64,000 nucleotides of DNA from the NCBI RefSeq assembly GCF_000711695.1, contig NW_013546953.1, forward strand, positions 1 through 64,000. The letters run 5' to 3'. Source of the stretch: Tilletiaria anomala UBC 951 (taxonomy: Eukaryota > Basidiomycota > Exobasidiomycetes > Georgefischeriales > Tilletiariaceae). A program made the position numbers and the translations under genes. Every line of letters starts with the position of its first letter. The first letter of the stretch is position 1. Under the pieces are notes generated by a model, which was given only the letters and a program-made list of their open reading frames with translations, was not told the DNA's origin and ran no database searches. Of this stretch, positions 1 to 11,894 are shown one piece after another.

Positions 1-678
1 AAGGTAACCTGAGGAACAAATGCGAACAACAGGTTCCACGCAGCACTCTCGTATGCATGGCGGTATTTGTCTAGCAGAGGTAGAACAACAGGTCCAAGGT
101 GAATAGCACGAACGTCACGCCGCTGTTGATTGGCGGCGTCTCGTTCGGTTAGACCGAGACAGTGCTGCTTGCAAATCGCGTGGCGCAGGTGAGCCAGGTG
201 TGATCAGAACGTGATAGATGCGTAGACGAGCTTGTTCGAGTGCCGGATGGACAATTGATGCTATCAGCGCTAGCGTCAAATGAGACATGAATACGTACAA
301 AAGATGATCGCCGCTGGTCCTAAGCCCACACTTATGCGGCGCTGCAGCGAGCTACCCAGGTCGGGCGCAATCCACCCTCATGCAAGAAATCATTTTACCA
401 AACTGAGATTGAATGCGCACTGACCCCTAGTTGTATAATTAAGAGGAATGAATGATGGAAAAACGGATATTGGGAAGGTAACCGGAAATGAACATTCATC
501 GGAAACGCCGCACGATAAGCGAAATGTGTAGAACAACCACACGGAGGCAACCACAGCGGTGACACTCTTCAGAGAATAATATCTTCTCATATATATATCG
601 CGCGTCCTTGTTGAATTGCTGCATCACCAATAGGCTCTTTCTAATATCAAGCGCGTGCCTGTTTGTTTTGTTAGCAAC
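1..678. other. upstream intergenic stretch
   Basis: No coding sequence is recognisable on either strand; the few open frames are short and resemble nothing. The last 100 bases hold the promoter of the methyltransferase that follows. Confidence 0.5.
589..599 (+). promoter_or_regulatory. TATA-like run before the methyltransferase
   Basis: An alternating AT run lies about 80-90 bases upstream of the ATG at 679, a usual position for a fungal TATA-type core promoter. This is a position and composition argument only. Confidence 0.35.
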
Positions 679-1723
679 ATGAAAACGACCATTGAACTGC
701 TTGACTCCCTCAACCCGGAGGAGGTCGCCGCGAACAGCTTGGCAAGTCCAAATTCGCGCTCGACGCAGATCTCGCAGACACGCCATCGGATAGCGATTTT
801 GAAGGCATGGCAGCAGATCCTCTCCACTCCTAGAACCCTCACTGGTGATGCTCGACCACAGCAGCTGGTAAGCGTACTCGGCCCGAAGACCTTAGATATC
901 GGCTGTGGGCAAGGAGATCACCTTGCTGCCACCGCGGCTTTGCTGAAGAAGGGAGGAGAGGAGGCTACGGTCATTGGCGTCGATCCTGCTCGACTTGACT
1001 ATGGTAAACAAGGATCAATAATGCGAAAGGGTGCATGGTGTAGACTGATAGGTTGCTCACTTCCTTACAGGAGAGCCGTTTACTCTCGGCCAAGCGCAGC
1101 AGCACCTCTCAGAAAGTTCGCTGGGGTCGCATCTCTCTTGGGTCCAGGACGATCCGGTGCACTACCTTGATAGTGCTGAGACCAAAGCCTCACCGCCCAC
1201 GTCTGGCATGCTTGTCCATTCGATCTACTACCTTCCTACAGCCGCCACCTTTGGTTCAATCCTTGATGCATTGCACCGCTCAGGGGCACAGCATGTTTTT
1301 CTTGCCGAATGGTCACTGTCGATCGGAGACGACCTGCGAGCATTACCACACCTTCTGTCGGTGCTTCTTCAGTCTGTTGAGCCGCTTTCAGAGGGAAATA
1401 TCCGTACAGTTCTATCGCCTCGGGAGATGCTCAAGCTGTCCGAGAGCGCTGGATGGGAATTGATCGGCTCGGAGCTCATGCAGCCTTCAGACGACGTGCA
1501 AGATGGCTGTTGGGAGGCCGCCTATTCCCAAGACATCGCTCGGACGGCATTCGAAAGAGAAGGAGCGCTTTCAGAAGCAGAAAGAACGGAAGAGATAGTC
1601 CGGAAAGCTTCGATCCGGGCTCATGGCGAGGCACTCTTACAGGCTATTCAGCAGCTACCAGAAGGCAAGGCGTCGAGAACGAAGCCTATGAACGTCTGGG
1701 TCGCTGTGCTGAAGCGAAAGTGA
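679..1723 (+). CDS. SAM-dependent methyltransferase, class I fold
   Basis: Two exons, 679..1003 and 1071..1723, give 325 residues. The 67-bp intron has a GTAAAC donor and TTACAG acceptor and joins in phase 1. Motif I of Rossmann methyltransferases is plain (TLDIGCGQGD, residues 71-80), followed by the beta-2 acidic loop VIGVDPA near residue 100, so S-adenosylmethionine binding is well supported. The rest carries a conserved-looking middle region (HYLD, YYLPT) and a C-terminal region ending MNVWVAVLKRK, as in uncharacterised fungal proteins of this class. The substrate cannot be read from the sequence. An upstream in-frame GTG at 655 exists, but the first ATG is at 679. It stands alone, with gene-poor DNA downstream. 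Confidence 0.85.
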
Positions 1724-2406
1724 AATGCATGTAAGGACTGTATAGCTTGCATTTCATCCACACGTCAATCTACGGTGTGGGTGGCCTCTTGCATGCACCC
1801 CATTTGCTGTTGTCACGTTCGATGCCGACTTGAATAAGTTCTGGTATCACAGCCAGGTCAATTTGACGAATCCCAAGAATGCTTCAGTTTCATTATATTT
1901 TTTGGAGATGATGGAACGAGGACATTGTTTCTCGGAAATGCTATATGCTTTGTTGGGAGACACCCGGAAAACACGTCGCTTCTCAGATGCTCCCTTTGAA
2001 CTGTTCAATTTCTCTCCATATCGGTACCCGCTTGTCAGTCCGGCGTCGGTCCGCAATGCGCAGATCACAGGAACTCGCTAGCTCCCTTACTCCTCTCCAC
2101 ACCATCCTAGTAGTATCACTCTATAGTCTATCCAAGTCCAACTACCTATCCCTTCATCAACTACTCTTCGACTTATTCCCATTTAGATTCCATACACTCA
2201 ACATTGCCCTTGATTTTGAAAAGACTGTCACAGGCTTGTTTTGCCGTACCGTATGGCGCTACGTCGATTGTCTTCGCGAATCTATCAGGTAACATACGCA
2301 TCTCCAGTCATAGTGAGAGCATCCACAGGGGCGGTCACCTGCTCGAGATACTTCTTGGCTGGGCCAAAGGTTCTGAGACTTGAACTGTGTGCTTGAATGA
2401 CGCAGA

Positions 2407-2754
2407 TCACTCGCCACTCAAAGTTGCTTGAGCCCTGACGAACTCGTGTCGTGAATCAAGACCAGCGGTGGACACGATACAATACTGAGCCCTTCGAAGC
2501 CAAGAGCAGGACATCTCGTAAGGAAGGCCGTCCTTCGGGAGCCCTAAGCCGAAGTTCTCATCACGAAACACAAGCAGTGGCGGAAGCAGCTGCGATCTGT
2601 ATACTAGTTCAACTTTGACGATGCCTAGTCTGGCGCCATACTGAGCCGGCAGATAGAGTGACCTTGAGCATCCAGTCTGCTGGCTGAGGGCAAGAAAAAA
2701 GAACCGTTCTCCACAATGTAACGGTAGAAGAACAAGAGCAATTAGTAGACCCAT
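2407..2754 (-). CDS. possible small secreted protein
   Basis: This uninterrupted 115-codon frame starts with a real ATG. It begins with a hydrophobic leader (MGLLIALVLLPL) that could be a signal peptide, followed by a mixed-composition body with four further Cys. It resembles no family I know. Size, leader and location in gene-poor DNA fit a small secreted effector-like protein, but an open frame of this length can also arise by chance, and a basic or aromatic stretch straight after the leader is atypical. Treat it as a candidate only. Confidence 0.22.
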   Translation of the reverse strand: MGLLIALVLLPLHCGERFFFLALSQQTGCSRSLYLPAQYGARLGIVKVELVYRSQLLPPLLVFRDENFGLGLPKDGLPYEMSCSWLRRAQYCIVSTAGLDSRHEFVRAQATLSGE

Positions 2755-5213
2755 CGCGGCACAGGTAGCTGCAGCCTTTTAATCGGGCACAACACTTGAC
2801 GCAGCGTAACCCAGCAGTTCATGGAATGAGCCCAACTCCTACTAGAGGGGACTCAGCCAAGAATGGGTCGGCTGACAGTACCAAGCCTACAAACTCAACA
2901 AGCGCGATAGCCCAGAAGAGTAGCCGCACACGAGCACATGCATGGTACCATGCACGATATCGTCACCTAGGCAATTTCGGTTTGAGACAAAACAAGCTTA
3001 GTGGGGACTCGTCGTCTGGCGGCTGGGCTCTACATACATGTGCTTCGGGGGTTCCGAGACTGGCTGTGGCGTTGTGGAATCGGGGTCTTGACATTCCTGC
3101 ATATGCCCCACAACCATACAAATACGATAACGCGCATGTCCAACTCTTCTTCACATCGATTAAAGCCAGACCGTCTCAGTGTTGCCCTCATTAAATTTTA
3201 GAACCCTTTCAAGGCTCACGTTTCTGGCTCGCTGCCGTACTTCCGGGAATGAGCGGCTAGACTCTGCCTCAAGGCATGGGCCATTGGCTGCCTCTTCAAA
3301 CTGCCAAGCTTTAGATTTCCTCCATATGCTTGCTACTTCACAATACTTTTACAGCCTCAATTCTGCCTACTGGCTACCTGGATGCCAAACGAATGGCTGT
3401 TATTGGATCACTGCCATCACGAGAATATTGACTTGAAGGTTTGTGCTAATGCCCCCCACGACCACCCCATCGAGGTGATGTGTGGGCGCATCCAACGAGC
3501 TTACTCTAGTCATTCATCAAAGCATGGGAACCTCCTTGGTTCGGGAACCTATTGGCAAACAGCAATGCCAGCACTTTCTTGCCTGCTACCCCACGTAGAG
3601 TCTCGCCATCCACTTTGCCAGAGGTCCATTGCAGACACGACTCAGTCGCACAATATCATTTCAATAGAAGATGGTCCTCGTCGTCAACGTCATCCGCAAA
3701 GCGGCTGTTAAACTTGCGGAATCTCGATTCCAATATCAGACGGCACAACGGAGACATAATCATCGCCCCTAACGGCAGGATTCCTCACTGAAAGCTCCTG
3801 GCAATAATGTTGTCCGCCGTTGTCAACGAAGAATAACTATTCCTAAGCTCAACTTTGTCAATATATATATCGCCGAAAGCAACAACCACGCTCTTACTAC
3901 ATCTATGCGCCTTTGGAAAAGATAGAGACATCAACACTATCATCATCTGGAGGCGGACTGCGACTATCTTCCAAAAAGCAACTTGAGCAGCTCTTAGATC
4001 CACATCTCCCTAGCAAAGAGCGCATGATCGATTAGGTTTCATCAGTGCATAGATGGCCCATCTTCAGTCGCGCTTCACAACGCGAGCAGGTTTAAAGCGA
4101 CTAGTAAAATATCATGCTGTGTAAACAACGGTTTGTCTGCCTCGCATTGACCTGGAAAAAGGGCAACCAAGCTTAGGAGCAAAGACGTAGGCTATCAACG
4201 AGAAGGTCAACCACGACTGATTTCGGTAAGTACGGCTGACCTTTACGTGATGATTAAAGTCTCATGCACTTTCAATCTGCCCAGCTAGACAGACACCAAG
4301 GTGCTTTCACCGAGGCGTTGCTGGCTGGAGTTTCGCTCAATGTGCTAAATACCCACAGCATGACCTGTGATTCGCTCGCGCACGCCAGCGGTCACGGCCA
4401 TCTTCGTCACAAGAGGGCCCGGAACCGAACGCTCCAAAACTCTTATTGTCTAGTTGCATTATTCCATGTCAATTCTTCCCCGCTTCGTGCGGTCTGGAAG
4501 ACAAAGAAAGTATTGTGTTTTTACACTGCCAGGACTTTCGTACACGAGTAGAGGACAGACAGCAGCTTCTGTCAAAGCAAACACTTAGGACGATGCGAAT
4601 CGGATACCAGAATCGTTGTAACAGCAACTAAGCTGTATGTGCAAGATTGCAAGGACTTGAGGCGAATGGGTGTGCATAGTGGACTGTTGCACTGCCTGCT
4701 TCATTGGGCTGCAAAGCGACCTCCTTTTAGCAGCTGCATTCCTGCTCCTTCAAGGGTTGAAGAACCAGGAAATACAGACCGTCTGCAGGACACCGTCGTG
4801 GCCTTGGTCCCCAGAGACGTGACACATTTTCTGACAATCTCCCGACATTGCACATGCCATCGCAGTTTGTCAATGAGGCCACCCCAGGGGATGCTCACTC
4901 ATTTTGATGGTGCGAAGACTAATCGATGTTCGTAAGGAGTGAAAAGCACGGCAAGAATGTTGGAAGTTGCTGTACAGGATCCGGCATAAGGCATCGAGCA
5001 CTTGCCAGAGAAACCGAAATGAAACGTGCAGAATGAAATGTAAAAGGGTTGAAGTCTAGGAAACGGCAGGTCTATGACACCAATTGAATGACCGCTTTGG
5101 GGATCAAAGAATGGAAGGGATTGAATACGTAAATCAGTCACTGCAAACATGCGATACCTGTCACCTTGTGAACTCACAGCGCAAAGAGCATCGTTCATTT
5201 AATTTCCGTTCCA

Positions 5214-5690
5214 CTATTTGGAGTTGCCATTGCAACGTCTGCGATCGGTACCAGGGCCGATCTGTTTGAGGTCGTAGCAGCTTGCAATGACCGTCATCAC
5301 CCCTCCGAATGCATGGTTACCGCGAGGGCCCCCGTCCGCAATATTGCCGCAAAAGGCAGCATATGGTTTAAGCTGAATCGCGTTTATTGCATTGGCGAAT
5401 TGATACGCCATGCCGTAGTCAGTGTTGCCATCAATGATATAACCAGCTGCGCCAATGTCGTCAATGTAAAAGTCGTACACCCAATTCACGTTGGCGTACG
5501 ATGCCTCGTCGTGGCCAGAATCTCCACTATGAGTGCCTCCTTGCAGGAGAGGACTTTCGGACCGGCGCCTCCAGCAAACCGTATAGCTGCGCTTTGACGG
5601 CGTCCGGTCGGCCCTGCCAAGCGAAATCGTGACAGACTTGCGGCTGTTCCTGTCTTCGTTAAATTTCGGACCTTTTGCTCAATATCCATA
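5214..5690 (-). pseudogene. unrecognised coding-like stretch, no start codon
   Basis: On the minus strand one frame stays open for about 155 codons, from just below the telomere-type repeat down to a stop at 5214. It has no ATG until VNWVYDFYIDD near 5487. The C-terminal 100 residues have a protein-like composition rich in Tyr, Gly, Ala, Ile and Asp (for example IIDGNTDYGMAYQFANAIN). This could be an exon of an unannotated gene, a decayed gene, or chance. A second frame that starts MDIEQKVR at 5689 overlaps it and looks less protein-like. I cannot name a family. Confidence 0.25.
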
Positions 5691-5702
5691 CCCTAACCCT
5701 AA
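5691..5702. repeat. interstitial telomere-type repeat 1
   Basis: Two perfect CCCTAA units lie in tandem (TTAGGG on the other strand), the standard repeat of many basidiomycete telomeres. It is paired with a second copy 33 bases further on. Confidence 0.75.
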
Positions 5703-5735
5703 CTTAAACGACTGCTTGCAAGTGTCGACAGTTCA

Positions 5736-5751
5736 CTAACCCTAACCCTAA
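5736..5751. repeat. interstitial telomere-type repeat 2
   Basis: CTAA is followed by two perfect CCCTAA units. The two tracts lie in the same orientation, with 33 bp of unrelated sequence between them. They could be scars of telomerase-healed breaks or telobox-like protein-binding sites. Confidence 0.75.
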
Positions 5752-5927
5752 TGCGCAGTTCAATATGTGTCTTAGCCGTCCCACTTGTCGCTCTTTCTTT
5801 ACCCCATGAACATCCATTGAATTACTCTGCATCCTTGCATGTGAGCGTCTATCACGCTGATCAGGTTCCGCAAAATCGAGTATTTAGGTCGGACAGGCAG
5901 ATGCTTATGCTACAGATGATAGAGGTA

Positions 5928-8900
5928 TCAAAGACCTAGTTCTTGGCGCAAGGCATCAATGTGATATGTTCTGCGGCTCGTAATATCAGTGTGCTTGACT
6001 CTATCGCGGAGCGTAGACGCAGCTTGAACGAGCTTATCTGCGTGAAAAAGCTGGCCGGTTGTCCTATGCATAAGGCTGTAAAAAGCAGCCGCTGATTGGG
6101 TCTCCAAGATAGCCTCCTCGTGAAGCTCAAGTATGGCAAGTGCCACGCGGAAGAGAGTAACCATCCCTTCCACGAAGAGCAGATCCCACACGCGGAAAAG
6201 GACTTCCACCGGGAGACAGTCGGTGTAAAGGGACAGAAACCATGCAAAAGTGACGGCTGGAAGATCGACGCCGAGGCCCTCGATGTGCGCCCAAATCTTG
6301 GGAAGGAGCTCGCCGGTGTACTCGATCAACACCCTCTGGTCGGCTTGAGAAGTGAGGAGGTGCGACGTATAGTAGTCGCGCGGCATGATCTTCTCAATCA
6401 AGCAGACCAGTAGCCAGAAGCTCTTCGATTCGCTTGGCTCGGTAAGGAGCAGCGTTGCCGCAATGTTGTTCATCGCTGCAAAATCAAATCAAAGCATGTC
6501 AGCAAGGCGCGCATGGTCTAATCAAAAAGAAGTCGGACGACCTCACCCTGGCAATAACCAATTTCTACATCGTACCATGAAAAGGCGACTAGTACACGAC
6601 GGAGCTTGGGAACCCCTGGCCCATCGCCTCCGAAAAAGACATTCGTTGGCATGGTGCGATGGACGTCGAGGTCAATTTGCGTGAGGCATTGATTTTGTTC
6701 GCCGTTATGTTCGCTTAGTAATTCCTCGTACCGCCCAGGCTCTGCCATTTCATTCACGCCAGAGCATTCGGACCACACTTGAGAGCGATACGAAAGAGGG
6801 ATGCCGGAAATGCAGAGCTTGAGAAAGTGGCGCCAATCTTCCTTGCCAGTCTTGGTCGTCCCCATCTGAGCGATTCCTACCAAGGTCAGGGTAGCGTCCA
6901 ACAGACCTTCGGCTGCCTCGTCCTGAAGAGGTAGCGCTTTTCTTGGTTTCCTTCGCAGGGTCTGCATCTTGTCCTGCCGCTCTTTGAGGAAAGAATCCCA
7001 CTTGATCCTCTGCTGAGCTTGCTGTTCGTCGTACATTTCGTCGAGCTGCTTGAGCAAGTGCTTCACCGTGCTCCTCCGCTCGGCTGTCTCCTCCTCATTC
7101 GTGCGCGTCGAGACATTGATGCTAGATGCCTGTGTCATCGCCTTTGCTTTCTCTGCGTGCCCCATTATGAAAGAAGACCCACAGCTCGCAGGGGGCCGTT
7201 TGATGGCCTCGATGCTGCCCGCCGAATCCGTCTCTTCTTCGCTGTCAGTTGCTGGCTCAACTCGAGTCCCGGCGAGCGGTGCTGGCGCAACCGTACTAGC
7301 TGCTCGTGCCTGCCGGAGCATTCGCAGATCTGAAGGTGTAGCGCAATACATGAAGCCGTACCGGTCCGTCAAGCTCGTGTCCGAGGGACGGCCGGGGCCA
7401 GCCTCGGGCAGTTCTTGACCGGAACCGCCGTACACCTCGAAAGGGTCCGCACCATGCTCATACGGAGATGCGCTCACCAAACGCTGCCCCGCAAGCGTGG
7501 GAGGCCGCGCCTCCTTGGGCACCATTGTCTGCAGCTCCAACGTCTTGACGGGAGCGGGAGTGAGAGGGAGATAGGGATCTGTAGAAGCGTTGCCATATAT
7601 CTGTGGCAGCCGTGTCACATTTGGTGTTCTTTCTTTGCTGGTATCCAGCGTTCTTGGATCTTGTAGAGCGCGCAGGGGGTCGACAGAAGTGGAGCCGCCA
7701 AGTCGGAGACCCTCGGCAGCGGAAGTCCGACTCCGTGATATGACTTGACTAGCAACGAGTGTCGGCTCGAGAGAGCCTTGGCACTGATCGAGTCCCCTTG
7801 ACACAGGCAGGTCAGGCGCAGAGAAGTTAGTGGAGGTCGATCTGACATCCTCGGCTTGAAATGCGGAAGCCGAATCTGCGTAGACAGCAAGTACATGACG
7901 CAACTGGGGCGACGAGAGAGGTGCTTTCACCTTGACAGTATCTTCCCCATGTTCGTGCAGATCGCTCGCATCAAAGGCTTCGCGCACAGGTGTCTGTATA
8001 GATGCTCCCGAAGCTGCCATTTCAGCTGTGACGGCTCGTAGACCCTGGACTGCTGTCGAGGGGGCATGCTCGTCTCCGGCATTTGTGCTTATATCATGAT
8101 CTTCCTCGACTTCCGCATTCGGTGCATCCGAAGGCGCTTGTCGCGCCGTGCGTCTCCAAGCGATCCCCCCAAAGATGCTCAGCGTGTTTGCGGATCTACG
8201 TGAAGAAGCCCGCGCTTGGCTGGATGACGAAGCGCGTGACGAAGAAGAGCAGTGACCGGCCTTGACCGAAGCCGTTCCATCGGCCGAATCGGCCTCATCC
8301 TCTGTGGATGAATTCCCAACGGTGAGCTCACCAGGTGCAATGCTGGTCGAACTCGTAGGAGAGATGCTCGCTGAGGCCTTCTTGCTTCCTGCACCCCAAG
8401 GCATGAGCCCACTGGCCCAGTCGGTCAGGGCACTGCCTTCCGTGCGTCGACTCGTCGCCACGGATACTACCGATATGCTAGCCATAGATTCAGATCGCTT
8501 GCGTCCTGCCTTGCGACGATGATCGTCTGTTGACGAGTCTACAGAAATAGAGCTGTTGTTTCCTCGTAATGGATGGGTGGAACGCGTCACGCGACCCGCT
8601 TCTGTCTGAGGTGGCTGACCACTCTCGGGTCTCTCCTCCATGTCCTCCGCATCCTCCCGGCTGATCGCTTCTGACATTGCCTCCTGTAACGAGAGATCTA
8701 GCATGCGCTGTTCCCTTGCCACCTTTTGCGCCGCTGTCTGCTGCTCTGAGACACGAGCCAAACAGCGCTCAATTTCGCCTTCACCAGCGCCATGTTTGCG
8801 TGCGAGGTCAACAAGAGCACGTTCCCGCCGTGATGAAGTATCTTGTTGCTGATGCAGAGTGTGTTCAAGGGCAGCAATCCTGGTTGTTGATTCTTCTATG

Positions 8901-9577
8901 TGTAGAGCGAGGTCGTCTCGCGCATATGCTAGCCCTCTAGAAGCAGCTCGCAGAAGAGCTGACGTCCCGCCGCGGTGATTAGCCGTGTGCCGTTCCAGTT
9001 CTGCATCGCTCATCTGAAGTAAGGAAAACAGGAGGCTCAAAGCCGCATCAAAACCCCCTTCCGCTGCTTCCTCATCGTCGTCACCATCGACAAGCATCAT
9101 AGAGACGATCCCCGTGGCGCCAGTACGATGTCTGGATCTGGATGCGACTGGCGTCTGTTCCTCGCTTGCTGGGCTCGGGTGCGAGACCCCATCTATCGGA
9201 ACAGAGTGGAGAGATGCCTCGGCCGAATCGTCACGCGAGCCACAGCATGTACTCGGCAAGTCCGTCTCTTCAGACCTCGTCTCCACACCTGCTGCCACAG
9301 AGGTAGGACGTGAAGGAGTAAGCCTTGAGGCCCCGTTGCCATTGTATGGGGCCCCTTGCAGCCCCTGCGCTCTCTGTACTGCTTCCGCAGTCTTTCTTGT
9401 CAGCTCAAAATAGCTTGTCGGATGGCCATCGGTGCGGCCTTCTACGAGCGGGACATCGAATGTGCTTCCAAGTAAGGGGTCTACCATTGCCACTGTTATT
9501 GATGACGACGGGGTGGCAGTCTGGTTGCCTTGACTATCGTCCATCCTGATCTTCATGCAAGTGGAGAAGAGACCCAT
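5928..9577 (-). CDS. TBC-domain Rab GTPase-activating protein
   Basis: Two exons, 9577..6547 and 6475..5928, give 1192 residues. The 71-bp intron (GTGAGG...TGCAG, phase 1) falls inside the conserved GYCQ motif and restores GYCQAMNNIAA. The TBC domain occupies roughly residues 900-1170. The catalytic Arg finger lies in IDLDVHR (Arg974) and the Gln finger in YCQ (Gln1010), so it should stimulate GTP hydrolysis on a Rab. The first 900 residues are Ser/Thr/Ala-rich, probably disordered, with a coiled-coil-like stretch near residues 230-290 and another near 870-900. Later Mets at 9553 and 9541 could also be the start. It is divergent from SPT2 with 704 bp between starts. The Rab substrate is not inferable. 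Confidence 0.9.
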
Positions 9578-10281
9578 ACATCAGTACTGCAGATATTTAT
9601 TCAAGGGAGGATTCAGCCGACATTTACCTGGCTCCCCGCCAACCGTAGGCGCCCACAGATGGCGGCAGGTTACCGCGGGCATGCAGGCATGTTCAATTGA
9701 CGATGCCAACGAGGAACATTCGCAAAGCCGTCCTCGAGTCCACTCGAGAGGAATTGAAATTATCTCTGGCGGTTAGATCGACACTAGCAGAGCTTCAGAT
9801 TACGGCTCCTGGGTGCAACGAAAGGCATAAACAACCCAAGCTGCTTCAAGCATTTGAAACATCAGACACTTGTAGCTAATAATACAAACAGAGCGATGAC
9901 GGTATGGGAGGGAGGACGAGCCACGACTCTCGCGACCGACAAACAGCTAGGGTTTTCGTGCATAACATGTGATTCGCATGTTGCCGCGCGGCAATCCATG
10001 CTTAGCAATTGGAAATTAGGATCACCTCGCCATCCCATCCCTCTCCTCATCTCACGTCCTGATTAGCCTATACAACTTTTAGCGGTGTTCGCTATCCGCC
10101 AGCGAGACCCCCTGTGCGTTCGGGGACGAATGAAAAGAGAGTAACGAGCTTAGAGTCAATCCGGTCCCCCGGCCGAGAGGAGTGAACGGAGTTCAGGACT
10201 ATTTTGAGACGCTCCAATACAAAATGGCGGCAGGTGTGAGTTGATACTGGAGCAGTACTTGCTTCGATTGCACATCGGAAG
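9578..10281. other. divergent promoter region, TBC-GAP / SPT2
   Basis: This stretch lies between two head-to-head start codons. No coding sequence or clear TATA box was identified. It must hold both promoters and 5' untranslated regions. Confidence 0.5.
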
Positions 10282-11814
10282 ATGACCGCTCTTTCCATGG
10301 GCGACACACAGATCAGCGCTTTGAAGATCCAAGCGCTCGAGCGGGCCAAGCTTGCGGACCAAGCATTGCAGGCTCAGAATGCAGAAAACGCTCGCCAAGC
10401 AGCCTTGGCTCGCATTGCGCGTGAACAGCAAGAGCGAAAGGTCCAAGAACGAGAGAGGCAGCTCAGGATGCAAAAAGCTGAACAGGAGCGTAAGCAACGG
10501 GCAGAGCTTCAGAGAAAGCTGAACGAGCAGCGGCAGCGGGAAGAGGAAGCGGAGACGGCGGGGCCATCGAGATCACCTGCAGCATTCGCCGCTGCCGCGG
10601 CCAAAGTGATGGACAAGAAGGTACGCAAGGCATCTGAACAAATGAGCAAGATCAAGAATCAAAGTGAAAGACAAGCAATCAGCAGGAATATATCAGATGC
10701 CAGGCGCAAGGCCAAAGTGATGGGCGAAAAGCCGGACTTGACGAGGGAGGAAAGGAGAAGGGAAAAGCTGGCCAAGCAGCTTGGAATGCCGGTCTCCAAA
10801 CGAGCTCCAACCTTAGGGAAGGCACCGTCTGCAAAACCGTCATCAAGTTCATCGCCGTTATCCAGACTGAAGAATATACGGGAAAAGTACAACAATGCAG
10901 ACCACATCAAGCTGTCTGGTAAAGAGCGCGACCGACGAAGCATTGAAGATATCGAAAGGGAGTATCGGGAAAGGCGAAAGTTGACCAGCCCCGGCAGTGG
11001 TAGCGGCAGGACAGTAGATGACGAGCGGCGCAAACTCGACCAGCGGCGCAAGAAGGCAATGGAGAAAAAGCGGAAAAAGAAGGAGCCTATTGGCTTCTTG
11101 AGCGACTCGACTGACGCAAGCGATGTCCAGGATTTGCGGCCAACTAAAAGAGCAGCTTCATCCACTTCAAGCAAGGTTCTTACTCCACCGCGACAGAGAC
11201 AACCGACAATCGATCCAGCCGACTTCCTGCCTGGCGCTCCCCTGCGGCCAGAGATGCTCGCCGCAGCGAGGGATAAGGAAGCCTGGAGGGAGGAGCGCTC
11301 GAAAGAGAAAGGAAAGGGAATGGCAACCGACAGAGCAAGGTCTACTCATGACTCTCAGGCAAACCAGAAGGCTCGAGGCAGCAAAGGGAAAGCAGCCATC
11401 ACAACTCACAAGGTGACTGCGAGAGAGCGATTTTTGCAAATGGAAGCAGAGAAGCGAGCTCAGAAGCAACAAAATTCGGACAGTTCAGACGACGGGAGTG
11501 AGACAGAACCCAACGAAGACTACAACAGTGAAGAATCAGAATTGGACGTCGATCGACGGCGGCCAAGCAGCCAAGGTGGCAAATCAAATCTTCCGCCAGA
11601 TGTACTGGCGATGCTGAGAAGGGGACGCGACAAGCCCTCGTACGACTCTGTCGACTCTGATGACGATGACATGGAAGCAGCAATCGAAGAAGTGGAACAG
11701 GAAGAGAGGAGAGCTGCCAAGATTGCCCGAAAGGAAGATGAGCGCGAGCTGGAGCTCGAGATGCAACACGCTGCAGAAAAGGCCAAGCGCAAATCTCAGA
11801 AAGGAAGGGCCTGA
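10282..11814 (+). CDS. SPT2: SPT2-family chromatin protein
   Basis: This single-exon frame of 510 residues is highly charged. Residues 10-90 form a long Glu/Arg/Gln-rich helix likely to be a coiled coil. The centre is basic and low-complexity. The C-terminal ~85 residues match the SPT2 signature: a DVLAMLRRG segment, an acidic DDDDMEAAIEEVEQEE patch, then ARKEDERELELE. SPT2 proteins are histone H3-H4 chaperones that bind DNA and work with elongating RNA polymerase II to restore nucleosomes and repress cryptic transcription; that role is taken from the family. The start is the first ATG in frame. The gene ends only 80 bp from the NOP15 stop on the other strand. Confidence 0.88.
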   Translation: MTALSMGDTQISALKIQALERAKLADQALQAQNAENARQAALARIAREQQERKVQERERQLRMQKAEQERKQRAELQRKLNEQRQREEEAETAGPSRSPAAFAAAAAKVMDKKVRKASEQMSKIKNQSERQAISRNISDARRKAKVMGEKPDLTREERRREKLAKQLGMPVSKRAPTLGKAPSAKPSSSSSPLSRLKNIREKYNNADHIKLSGKERDRRSIEDIEREYRERRKLTSPGSGSGRTVDDERRKLDQRRKKAMEKKRKKKEPIGFLSDSTDASDVQDLRPTKRAASSTSSKVLTPPRQRQPTIDPADFLPGAPLRPEMLAAARDKEAWREERSKEKGKGMATDRARSTHDSQANQKARGSKGKAAITTHKVTARERFLQMEAEKRAQKQQNSDSSDDGSETEPNEDYNSEESELDVDRRRPSSQGGKSNLPPDVLAMLRRGRDKPSYDSVDSDDDDMEAAIEEVEQEERRAAKIARKEDERELELEMQHAAEKAKRKSQKGRA

Positions 11815-11894
11815 CTTTGCCGCATTTCGATGCGGATCTCCACACATCAAGCAAATCTACACAGGTGTTGAATTGCTGGTAATGATTGAGTCTA

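Larger units (their letters stand above)
1724..5927. other. gene-poor region
   Basis: This 4.2 kb of lower-GC DNA has stops scattered in all frames. Apart from the two weak minus-strand candidates listed separately (2407-2754 and 5214-5690) and telomere-type repeats near 5.7 kb, I see no gene, RNA gene or transposon. Confidence 0.5.
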
